24,618 bases of DNA from Neocallimastix lanati (nom. inval.) (Eukaryota > Neocallimastigomycota > Neocallimastigomycetes > Neocallimastigales > Neocallimastigaceae). The notes under the pieces were generated by a model. That model was given only the letters and a program-made list of their open reading frames with translations, was not told the origin of the DNA and did not search any database. Location: the NCBI GenBank assembly GCA_016946835.1, contig JACVTC010000479.1, positions 1 to 24,618 of the forward strand. The letters run 5' to 3'. The translations under genes and the position numbers were made by a program. Shown here piece by piece: positions 10,625-20,771 of the stretch (within the stretch, counting starts at the first letter, position 1; every line of letters starts with the position of its first letter).

Positions 10625-11476
10625 TATATTATAAACTTCATTATATTCACTATTATTATCATTTGTATTACTTTCATTATTGAGACACTCACGTGATATA
10701 TGACCAAATCCGCCACAATTATGACATCTGATATTTCTTTTACTGCGCTTTCTATTTTGTTTATTTCTACTGTTACTTTCATTAATTCTTACTTCATTAT
10801 TGAATACCTTAGCCTTTTCTTGTTTAATTTTTAAAGTATTCAAAAATTTTATTCTTGGAATTGATGTTTTTAGCATATTACAACATCCATTCCAATCATT
10901 CTGAAAACCAAGTAAATTTGTTAATTGGGCAATATCGGATGGGATAGCATTATATAAATAATTGAATTTTCTTTCATCGTTCACATTTTCCCCAAGTTTC
11001 TTTAATTTGTCGAAGGTAATTTCCATGTTGGCTATAAAAATTCCTATGTCTGTGGATTTATCGTAAGTCATGTTCTCCAGCTTTTCGTTTAATTGTAACT
11101 TCATTTCTTCATTACCTTTGGTAAAAGTTTTCTTTAGCAATTTCCATATGTCGTATGCGGAACTATTCTTGAAATCTATACTTAATTTAATTTCGTTTTC
11201 TAAATTCATACTAATATATCTTTTTGCCTTGCTGTCACCAACTATCATTTTCGTTGTGACTGATTTATGGTAATAAGTATCAGTTCCTCTAATTTTCATG
11301 CCCTTTAAGGATTCGAAATTTTCAGCGTTGTTGGCAATTTTCTTCATATTATCTTCGTAGATATATTGATCTAATTCATTAGCAGTTAATATTAGATCCA
11401 TATCTGAAGCCCAAAGTGGATAGGTTTCCACGGTAAGTTTTTTATTACTTAAAATGTTGAACGCTTTATCTTCCAT
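7550..11476 (-). CDS. Unit C copia gag-pol polyprotein, intact, without protease or integrase
   Basis: This 1308-residue frame is open from ATG to TAG. Residues 1-240 are a copia-type Gag (UBN2/Retrotran_gag_2-like: an early YPLWASDM motif, then helical sequence). A CCHC zinc knuckle follows with C251, C254, H259 and C264. Residues about 267-760 are Asn-rich low complexity. A basic patch (756-760 KRRKR, 773-776 KKVK) precedes the usual copia linker and RT (about 806-1060; D912 in MDIKAAYLN, YVDD at 995-998). RNase H covers about 1153-1290, with D1156, E1197, D1232 and D1281 at the family's acidic positions and H1251 in KHIDLRYH. I find no D-S/T-G protease motif and no HHCC or DDE integrase. 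Gag and Pol share one frame, as in many copia elements. This copy has 13 AAT-tract residues where the others have 14. Confidence 0.95.
10008..10077 (-). repeat. 24-base minisatellite in gag-pol coding an 8-residue repeat
   Basis: Nearly three tandem copies of a 24-base unit encode repeats of the type INTEINSG/INTGINSG at about residues 467-490. It is also present at 1181..1250, 5599..5668, 14414..14483, 18823..18892 and 23219..23288. The sense is low-complexity expansion inside the Asn-rich region. Confidence 0.9.
10151..10204 (-). repeat. 18-base minisatellite coding TNNNYN repeats
   Basis: Three 18-base copies, the third with one G for A change, encode TNNNYN three times at about residues 425-442. 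All units carry it, about 75 bases upstream in the sense direction of the 24-base minisatellite. Confidence 0.9.
10586..10624 (-). repeat. AAT/ATT trinucleotide microsatellite in gag-pol
   Basis: Thirteen Asn codons in a row (AAT, the last one AAC) lie about 20 residues after the zinc knuckle in unit C. The same tract has 14 codons in all other units: 1759..1800, 6177..6218, 14992..15033, 19401..19442 and 23797..23838. It is the only in-frame length difference among the copies. Confidence 0.95.
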
Positions 11477-11611
11477 TGCTTTAGAATTTTAAAAATTAAG
11501 ATTTAATTAAATTGAATTTTGAGATTTCGAAATTTCAATTTCTTTTTGTTTTATTATAATGTAATTTATTTTTGAGATTTATAAACTAGCTTTTATATGC
11601 TGGAGCTAATT

Positions 11612-11626
11612 TGAGACTCTTAATCT
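11612..11626 (-). promoter_or_regulatory. Primer binding site of unit C
   Basis: This is the same 15-base tRNA-Lys(CUU) anticodon-arm match as at 7206..7220, one base from the LTR end at 11628. Confidence 0.65.
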
Positions 11627-11627
11627 T

Positions 11628-11949
11628 TGAATATTATGTTATTAAATTTTAGTTTTTGATATGTGATCACTTTATTTATTTTTATTATTTTTATTATTAT
11701 TTTAATAACTATATATTTTTAGTAATATTTTATATTGTAGGATTAATTATCATAATCCTTAAATGTATATACATTAATAAAATTTAATTTAACTATATTA
11801 GTTATAATTGTAAATATATGATGTACATCATTAATACGCCTCATAATATTTTACATTATACAAAATAATGAAAAACATATTTAATTTAATAAATAAGTAA
11901 ATCTTAATTATACAAGACTTAATTAAAATATTAAACTTTATTTTTAACA
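11628..11949 (-). repeat. LTR shared by units C and D (322 bases)
   Basis: It has the same termini and internal landmarks as the LTR at 7222..7543, with no difference seen by eye. It serves as 3' LTR of unit D and 5' LTR of unit C. Confidence 0.8.
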
Positions 11950-11957
11950 TTCCCCCT
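11950..11957 (-). other. Polypurine tract of unit D
   Basis: Minus strand AGGGGGAA lies directly before the LTR TG and overlaps the TAG stop codon (11956..11958). Confidence 0.8.
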
Positions 11958-14900
11958 AAAGTTTAATATTATTTAGATCATAGAGAATATTATTTCTAAA
12001 CCTGGTCATTAAAGTAGAATTTAGATATTTGGTAAATCCATCGGATAAGTTATTTTCAGATTTTATATACTTTAAATTAATATAACCTTTCTTGATTAAT
12101 TCTCTTATACTGTGATATCGAAGGTCGATGTGCTTGGATTTCGGATTAATAGTTTCATTTTCGCAATTGTAAATTGCAGCTTTATTATCGGTGTTTATTG
12201 TAATAACATCCTGCTTAAGTCCAAGTTCTTTAAATATATTTCTATACCAGAGACAGTGTCTTGCACACTCATGAATTCCATAATACTCACTTTCCGCAGT
12301 AGAAACTGAAACACAATGTTGCAGTTTGGAATACCAACTAGTAGGAGCTGAGTTTATCATCATTACAAATCCAGTAGTTGACTTCCTTGTTTCCTTATCA
12401 CCACCTAAATCGGCGTCAACATAAACATTAAAATTAAAAGTATTAGTATAAGTGAATTTAATTCCATAGTTAGGATTACCTTTCAAGTATCTAAAAATTT
12501 TTAGTACATTGTACCAATCTTCGTATGTTGGATTATCGGATTTTCTGGAAGCTTTACTTACAGAAAATAATATGTCCGGTCTCGTGCTGATAGCTAAATA
12601 TAACAAAGATCCTATAGCTTGCTTATATTTTGTTACATTAAATTTTTTACTCCTTAATTCAATAGATTCGATTGGTGTTGTATTTGATACTGGGTTATAT
12701 TTATTGATATTAAACTTATTTAAAATTTCATTAAGATATTTCTTCTGATGGATAATATAACCGTCATTACATTTTACAAATTTTATACCTATAATAAAGT
12801 CTACTTCACCTACATCTGTAGCTTCAAAATTATTTTTAATTAAAGATTTTGTTTTAATTATTTCATCATCCGTTCCTGTAACAATTATATCATCCACGTA
12901 GACTGCTAGTAAACATACAATTTCGTTACTTTTATCTTTTTTAATATAGACGCATGGGTCACTTAAAAATCTTTTAAAATTTAATTTTAACAATACCTTA
13001 TTTAAAGTTTCGTTCCACATTCTTCCAGACTGTTTTAAACCATATAAAGCTTTATTTAATTTACAATATCCCTTTTGTTTCATACCTTCTGGTAGCAACA
13101 TATAAATATCCTCATTCAATTTGGCATTCAAGTAGGCAGCCTTAATATCCATTTGATGTATATGGAACTTTCTTTGGACTGCAATGGCAATTATGATTTT
13201 AAGTGTATCTTGTTTGAGGGTAGGTGAAAAAGTGTTTTTATAGTCAACCCCATATATCTGGCTGTAGCCCTTAGCTACTAATCTTGCTTTATATTTAACA
13301 ATTTTACCTTCTGAGTTTCTTTTGTATTTAAGAACCCATCTTGTAGAAATGATATTTGCGTCTTTAGGAACTTTATTAATAATTGTAAATACCCTCATTC
13401 TCTTCATATTATTCAATTCTTCATCCACTGCTTTTAACCACATGTCTTTATCATTCATTAAAAATATTTCTTTATAATTACGTGGTTCAATAAACTTTTT
13501 GTCGTCTATTGCTAGAAGTGCAGTTGTATCTAAAATATCTTTAATATTGAACGATTTCACTTTCTTTGTTGGATGATTTTTAATCATATATTCATTGTTA
13601 TAGCGTTTTCTACGTTTATTATTGTTTTTTCTTATATATATATTACCACTATTATTAGATTGTTTGGTATTTTGTTTATTTTTATCATTATTGTTTCGTT
13701 TATCAGCATTCTTATTATTTTCATTATTTAATTGATTAAATTTTTCACTATATTCTTTCGACTTATTTAAAAGAAATTGAATAGTTTCCTCTTTACTCTT
13801 AGCATTACTTATTCTATTAGAAATTAATTTATTTTTATTTTTATTCTTCTTAAGAGTTATTTGTTTATTATCATTATCATTATTGATAATTGATTTTTTA
13901 CTCTTATTTTGGTGTTTATTTGTTTGTTTATTTTCATTGTTTACCTTACCACCTGAATTGTTTTGGTTAAATTCTTTATTGTAATTATTGCTAAATTTTA
14001 CATTCTGTATATGATAATTCACATTGGAATTATACTCATTGGCATTAGTTTGTTTATTTAAATCATTTAAATTTATTTCTTTAATTTTATTTGATTTATA
14101 TAAATTTATCTCTTTATTTATATTGTAATTATTTTCTCCAATGACGTTAGAATTATTACCATTATTTAAATTATAATTTAAGTCACCTCTCATATAATAA
14201 TTATTCATTTTATTATTATCGTTAATAATTATATTATTATTATCACTTACTTTATACACGCGTGGATTGTTATTTACATTATCGAACGAATTATGTAGGT
14301 TATTTTCTTCTAAATTATAATTATGGTTATTTATTTCATTATTCATTAATTCAGGATAATTTGAATTATTACTTACGTTTATATTTAAATTATTTTTATT
14401 TAAATTTATTTTGTTTATTTCTGTGTTTATTCCTGAATTTATTTCTGTGTTTATTCCTGAATTTATTCCTGTGTTTCTTCCTGTATTACTTAATTTTCTT
14501 TCATAATTTAAATTAAAATTATTGTCTTTAATTAAATTTAAATTATTCGGATCATTATTATAATTATTATTAGTATTATAATTATTATTAGTATTATAAT
14601 TATTGTTAGTATCAATTAAATTATCAATATTAAATTTTTCTTTATTTCCATTACAAAAATCTTTATTATTTTCTTCTTGGAAATAAATAGAATTAATATT
14701 TTTAGGAATTAAATTATTTAAATTAATTTTATTATTATTATTTAAATTCAATGATCCTTCATTAGAATTATAATGTAAATTATTTAATTGGTTGTTAGAA
14801 TTGGAAATTGAAAAATTATTATTATTATTATTTTCTGAATTGTCCATATATTGAGTGGGTCCAATAGTTTTATTTTGATTTTGTAAAATTAAATTATTAT

Positions 14901-14991
14901 GATTCATATTAATAAAATTATTATTATTTGGATGGTACATATTATTAGGATCATAATTATGATTATTGATTAGGTTATTTATTTCGGTATC

Positions 14992-15033
<42 letters not shown>

Positions 15034-15885
15034 TATATTATAAACTTCATTATATTCACTATTATTATCATTTGTATTACTTTCATTATTGAGACACTCA
15101 CGTGATATATGACCAAATCCGCCACAATTATGACATCTGATATTTCTTTTACTGCGCTTTCTATTTTGTTTATTTCTACTGTTACTTTCATTAATTCTTA
15201 CTTCATTATTGAATACCTTAGCCTTTTCTTGTTTAATTTTTAAAGTATTCAAAAATTTTATTCTTGGAATTGATGTTTTTAGCATATTACAACATCCATT
15301 CCAATCATTCTGAAAACCAAGTAAATTTGTTAATTGGGCAATATCGGATGGGATAGCATTATATAAATAATTGAATTTTCTTTCATCGTTCACATTTTCC
15401 CCAAGTTTCTTTAATTTGTCGAAGGTAATTTCCATGTTGGCTATAAAAATTCCTATGTCTGTGGATTTATCGTAAGTCATGTTCTCCAGCTTTTCGTTTA
15501 ATTGTAACTTCATTTCTTCATTACCTTTGGTAAAAGTTTTCTTTAGCAATTTCCATATGTCGTATGCGGAACTATTCTTGAAATCTATACTTAATTTAAT
15601 TTCGTTTTCTAAATTCATACTAATATATCTTTTTGCCTTGCTGTCACCAACTATCATTTTCGTTGTGACTGATTTATGGTAATAAGTATCAGTTCCTCTA
15701 ATTTTCATGCCCTTTAAGGATTCGAAATTTTCAGCGTTGTTGGCAATTTTCTTCATATTATCTTCGTAGATATATTGATCTAATTCATTAGCAGTTAATA
15801 TTAGATCCATATCTGAAGCCCAAAGTGGATAGGTTTCCACGGTAAGTTTTTTATTACTTAAAATGTTGAACGCTTTATCTTCCAT
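11956..15885 (-). CDS. Unit D copia gag-pol polyprotein, intact, without protease or integrase
   Basis: This 1309-residue open frame is identical in translation to unit C apart from one extra Asn in the homopolymeric tract after residue 284. It has the same order: Gag, CCHC knuckle, Asn-rich region, basic patch, RT with YVDD, RNase H with its acidic residues and HIDLRYH. By family knowledge Gag would form the virus-like particle and package RNA, while RT/RNase H would make cDNA primed from the site at 16021..16035. Protease and integrase would have to come from elsewhere, or be dispensed with. The start is the first ATG after the leader and the only one that includes all of Gag. The TAG stop overlaps the polypurine tract. 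This is the reference copy for the 4409-base unit. Confidence 0.95.
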
Positions 15886-16020
15886 TGCTTTAGAATTTTA
15901 AAAATTAAGATTTAATTAAATTGAATTTTGAGATTTCGAAATTTCAATTTCTTTTTGTTTTATTATAATGTAATTTATTTTTGAGATTTATAAACTAGCT
16001 TTTATATGCTGGAGCTAATT

Positions 16021-16035
16021 TGAGACTCTTAATCT
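16021..16035 (-). promoter_or_regulatory. Primer binding site of unit D
   Basis: This is the same 15-base tRNA-Lys(CUU) anticodon-arm match as at 7206..7220, one base from the LTR end at 16037. Confidence 0.65.
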
Positions 16036-16036
16036 T

Positions 16037-16358
16037 TGAATATTATGTTATTAAATTTTAGTTTTTGATATGTGATCACTTTATTTATTTTTATTATTTT
16101 TATTATTATTTTAATAACTATATATTTTTAGTAATATTTTATATTGTAGGATTAATTATCATAATCCTTAAATGTATATACATTAATAAAATTTAATTTA
16201 ACTATATTAGTTATAATTGTAAATATATGATGTACATCATTAATACGCCTCATAATATTTTACATTATACAAAATAATGAAAAACATATTTAATTTAATA
16301 AATAAGTAAATCTTAATTATACAAGACTTAATTAAAATATTAAACTTTATTTTTAACA
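16037..16358 (-). repeat. LTR shared by units D and E (322 bases)
   Basis: It has the same termini and internal landmarks as the LTR at 7222..7543, with no difference seen by eye. It serves as 3' LTR of unit E and 5' LTR of unit D. Confidence 0.8.
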
Positions 16359-16366
16359 TTCCCCCT
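16359..16366 (-). other. Polypurine tract of unit E
   Basis: Minus strand AGGGGGAA lies directly before the LTR TG and overlaps the TAG stop codon (16365..16367). Confidence 0.8.
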
Positions 16367-19300
16367 AAAGTTTAATATTATTTAGATCATAGAGAATATT
16401 ATTTCTAAACCTGGTCATTAAAGTAGAATTTAGATATTTGGTAAATCCATCGGATAAGTTATTTTCAGATTTTATATACTTTAAATTAATATAACCTTTC
16501 TTGATTAATTCTCTTATACTGTGATATCGAAGGTCGATGTGCTTGGATTTCGGATTAATAGTTTCATTTTCGCAATTGTAAATTGCAGCTTTATTATCGG
16601 TGTTTATTGTAATAACATCCTGCTTAAGTCCAAGTTCTTTAAATATATTTCTATACCAGAGACAGTGTCTTGCACACTCATGAATTCCATAATACTCACT
16701 TTCCGCAGTAGAAACTGAAACACAATGTTGCAGTTTGGAATACCAACTAGTAGGAGCTGAGTTTATCATCATTACAAATCCAGTAGTTGACTTCCTTGTT
16801 TCCTTATCACCACCTAAATCGGCGTCAACATAAACATTAAAATTAAAAGTATTAGTATAAGTGAATTTAATTCCATAGTTAGGATTACCTTTCAAGTATC
16901 TAAAAATTTTTAGTACATTGTACCAATCTTCGTATGTTGGATTATCGGATTTTCTGGAAGCTTTACTTACAGAAAATAATATGTCCGGTCTCGTGCTGAT
17001 AGCTAAATATAACAAAGATCCTATAGCTTGCTTATATTTTGTTACATTAAATTTTTTACTCCTTAATTCAATAGATTCGATTGGTGTTGTATTTGATACT
17101 GGGTTATATTTATTGATATTAAACTTATTTAAAATTTCATTAAGATATTTCTTCTGATGGATAATATAACCGTCATTACATTTTACAAATTTTATACCTA
17201 TAATAAAGTCTACTTCACCTACATCTGTAGCTTCAAAATTATTTTTAATTAAAGATTTTGTTTTAATTATTTCATCATCCGTTCCTGTAACAATTATATC
17301 ATCCACGTAGACTGCTAGTAAACATACAATTTCGTTACTTTTATCTTTTTTAATATAGACGCATGGGTCACTTAAAAATCTTTTAAAATTTAATTTTAAC
17401 AATACCTTATTTAAAGTTTCGTTCCACATTCTTCCAGACTGTTTTAAACCATATAAAGCTTTATTTAATTTACAATATCCCTTTTGTTTCATACCTTCTG
17501 GTAGCAACATATAAATATCCTCATTCAATTTGGCATTCAAGTAGGCAGCCTTAATATCCATTTGATGTATATGGAACTTTCTTTGGACTGCAATGGCAAT
17601 TATGATTTTAAGTGTATCTTGTTTGAGGGTAGGTGAAAAAGTGTTTTTATAGTCAACCCCATATATCTGGCTGTAGCCCTTAGCTACTAATCTTGCTTTA
17701 TATTTAACAATTTTACCTTCTGAGTTTCTTTTGTATTTAAGAACCCATCTTGTAGAAATGATATTTGCGTCTTTAGGAACTTTATTAATAATTGTAAATA
17801 CCCTCATTCTCTTCATATTATTCAATTCTTCATCCACTGCTTTTAACCACATGTCTTTATCATTCATTAAAAATATTTCTTTATAATTACGTGGTTCAAT
17901 AAACTTTTTGTCGTCTATTGCTAGAAGTGCAGTTGTATCTAAAATATCTTTAATATTGAACGATTTCACTTTCTTTGTTGGATGATTTTTAATCATATAT
18001 TCATTGTTATAGCGTTTTCTACGTTTATTATTGTTTTTTCTTATATATATATTACCACTATTATTAGATTGTTTGGTATTTTGTTTATTTTTATCATTAT
18101 TGTTTCGTTTATCAGCATTCTTATTATTTTCATTATTTAATTGATTAAATTTTTCACTATATTCTTTCGACTTATTTAAAAGAAATTGAATAGTTTCCTC
18201 TTTACTCTTAGCATTACTTATTCTATTAGAAATTAATTTATTTTTATTTTTATTCTTCTTAAGAGTTATTTGTTTATTATCATTATCATTATTGATAATT
18301 GATTTTTTACTCTTATTTTGGTGTTTATTTGTTTGTTTATTTTCATTGTTTACCTTACCACCTGAATTGTTTTGGTTAAATTCTTTATTGTAATTATTGC
18401 TAAATTTTACATTCTGTATATGATAATTCACATTGGAATTATACTCATTGGCATTAGTTTGTTTATTTAAATCATTTAAATTTATTTCTTTAATTTTATT
18501 TGATTTATATAAATTTATCTCTTTATTTATATTGTAATTATTTTCTCCAATGACGTTAGAATTATTACCATTATTTAAATTATAATTTAAGTCACCTCTC
18601 ATATAATAATTATTCATTTTATTATTATCGTTAATAATTATATTATTATTATCACTTACTTTATACACGCGTGGATTGTTATTTACATTATCGAACGAAT
18701 TATGTAGGTTATTTTCTTCTAAATTATAATTATGGTTATTTATTTCATTATTCATTAATTCAGGATAATTTGAATTATTACTTACGTTTATATTTAAATT
18801 ATTTTTATTTAAATTTATTTTGTTTATTTCTGTGTTTATTCCTGAATTTATTTCTGTGTTTATTCCTGAATTTATTCCTGTGTTTCTTCCTGTATTACTT
18901 AATTTTCTTTCATAATTTAAATTAAAATTATTGTCTTTAATTAAATTTAAATTATTCGGATCATTATTATAATTATTATTAGTATTATAATTATTATTAG
19001 TATTATAATTATTGTTAGTATCAATTAAATTATCAATATTAAATTTTTCTTTATTTCCATTACAAAAATCTTTATTATTTTCTTCTTGGAAATAAATAGA
19101 ATTAATATTTTTAGGAATTAAATTATTTAAATTAATTTTATTATTATTATTTAAATTCAATGATCCTTCATTAGAATTATAATGTAAATTATTTAATTGG
19201 TTGTTAGAATTGGAAATTGAAAAATTATTATTATTATTATTTTCTGAATTGTCCATATATTGAGTGGGTCCAATAGTTTTATTTTGATTTTGTAAAATTA

Positions 19301-19400
19301 AATTATTATGATTCATATTAATAAAATTATTATTATTTGGATGGTACATATTATTAGGATCATAATTATGATTATTGATTAGGTTATTTATTTCGGTATC

Positions 19401-19442
<42 letters not shown>

Positions 19443-20293
19443 TATATTATAAACTTCATTATATTCACTATTATTATCATTTGTATTACTTTCATTATTG
19501 AGACACTCACGTGATATATGACCAAATCCGCCACAATTATGACATCTGATATTTCTTTTACTGCGCTTTCTATTTTGTTTATTTCTACTGTTACTTTCAT
19601 TAATTCTTACTTCATTATTGAATACCTTAGCCTTTTCTTGTTTAATTTTTAAAGTATTCAAAAATTTTATTCTTGGAATTGATGTTTTTAGCATATTACA
19701 ACATCCATTCCAATCATTCTGAAAACCAAGTAAATTTGTTAATTGGGCAATATCGGATGGGATAGCATTATATAAATAATTGAATTTTCTTTCATCGTTC
19801 ACATTTTCCCCAAGTTTCTTTAATTTGTCGAAGGTAATTTCCATGTTGGCTATAAAAATTCCTATGTCTGTGGATTTATCGTAAGTCATGTTCTCCAGCT
19901 TTTCGTTTAATTGTAACTTCATTTCTTCATTACCTTTGGTAAAAGTTTTCTTTAGCAATTTCCATATGTCGTATGCGGAACTATTCTTGAAATCTATACT
20001 TAATTTAATTTCGTTTTCTAAATTCATACTAATATATCTTTTTGCCTTGCTGTCACCAACTATCATTTTCGTTGTGACTGATTTATGGTAATAAGTATCA
20101 GTTCCTCTAATTTTCATGCCCTTTAAGGATTCGAAATTTTCAGCGTTGTTGGCAATTTTCTTCATATTATCTTCGTAGATATATTGATCTAATTCATTAG
20201 CAGTTAATATTAGATCCATATCTGAAGCCCAAAGTGGATAGGTTTCCACGGTAAGTTTTTTATTACTTAAAATGTTGAACGCTTATCTTCCAT
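16365..20293 (-). CDS. Unit E copia gag-pol, intact except for one base missing near the start codon
   Basis: The frame from residue 5 to the stop matches unit D, including 14 tract Asn, RT YVDD and all RNase H residues. One T is missing at about 20283-20285 (acgcttatc where others have acgctttatc), so the normal ATG at 20293 runs out of frame after three codons. The next in-frame ATG is Met26 at 20219, which would remove the first 25 Gag residues. A GTG at 20249 is in frame but is not a credible eukaryotic start. The deletion sits at the beginning of a run of similar one-base losses reaching to about 22450, so a sequencing error is a good explanation; otherwise this copy makes a Gag lacking its N-terminus. 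Confidence 0.85.
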
Positions 20294-20427
20294 TGCTTTA
20301 GAATTTTAAAAATTAAGATTTAATTAAATTGAATTTTGAGATTTCGAAATTTCAATTTCTTTTTGTTTTATTATAATGTAATTTATTTTTGAGATTTATA
20401 AACTAGCTTTTATATGCTGGAGCTAAT

Positions 20428-20443
20428 TGAGACTCCTTAATCT
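20428..20443 (-). promoter_or_regulatory. Primer binding site of unit E, with one inserted base
   Basis: The match carries one extra C (gactcctt instead of gactctt), which would place a bulge in the anticodon part of the primer duplex. It lies inside the indel-rich stretch, so it may be a sequencing error. Confidence 0.6.
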
Positions 20444-20444
20444 T

Positions 20445-20763
20445 TGAATATTATGTTATTAAATTTTAGTTTTTGATATGTGATCACTTTATTTATTTTA
20501 TTATTTTTATTATTATTTAATAACTATATATTTTTAGTAATATTTTATATTGTAGGATTAATTATCATAATCCTTAAATGTATATACATTAATAAATTTA
20601 ATTTAACTATATTAGTTATAATTGTAAATATATGATGTAACATCATTAATACGCCTCATAATATTTTACATTATACAAAATAATGAAAAACATATTTAAT
20701 TTAATAAATAAGTAAATCTTAATTATACAAGACTTAATTAAAATATTAAACTTTATTTTAACA
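20445..20763 (-). repeat. LTR shared by units E and F (319 bases, small indels)
   Basis: The termini are the same, but it is three bases shorter. One-base losses occur in homopolymer runs (about 20498, 20517, 20596 and 20759) and one A is inserted in the palindrome at about 20640 (gatgtaacatc instead of gatgtacatc). These fall in the same indel-rich stretch that affects units E and F. Confidence 0.75.
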
Positions 20764-20771
20764 TTCCCCCT
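20764..20771 (-). other. Polypurine tract of unit F
   Basis: Minus strand AGGGGGAA lies directly before the LTR TG and overlaps the TAG stop codon (20770..20772). It is unaffected by the surrounding indels. Confidence 0.8.

Noticed and set aside
20249-20251. GTG at codon 16 as the start of the unit E polyprotein
   Set aside because: GTG is not an efficient start in eukaryotic nuclear genes, and intact units start at ATG 15 codons upstream.
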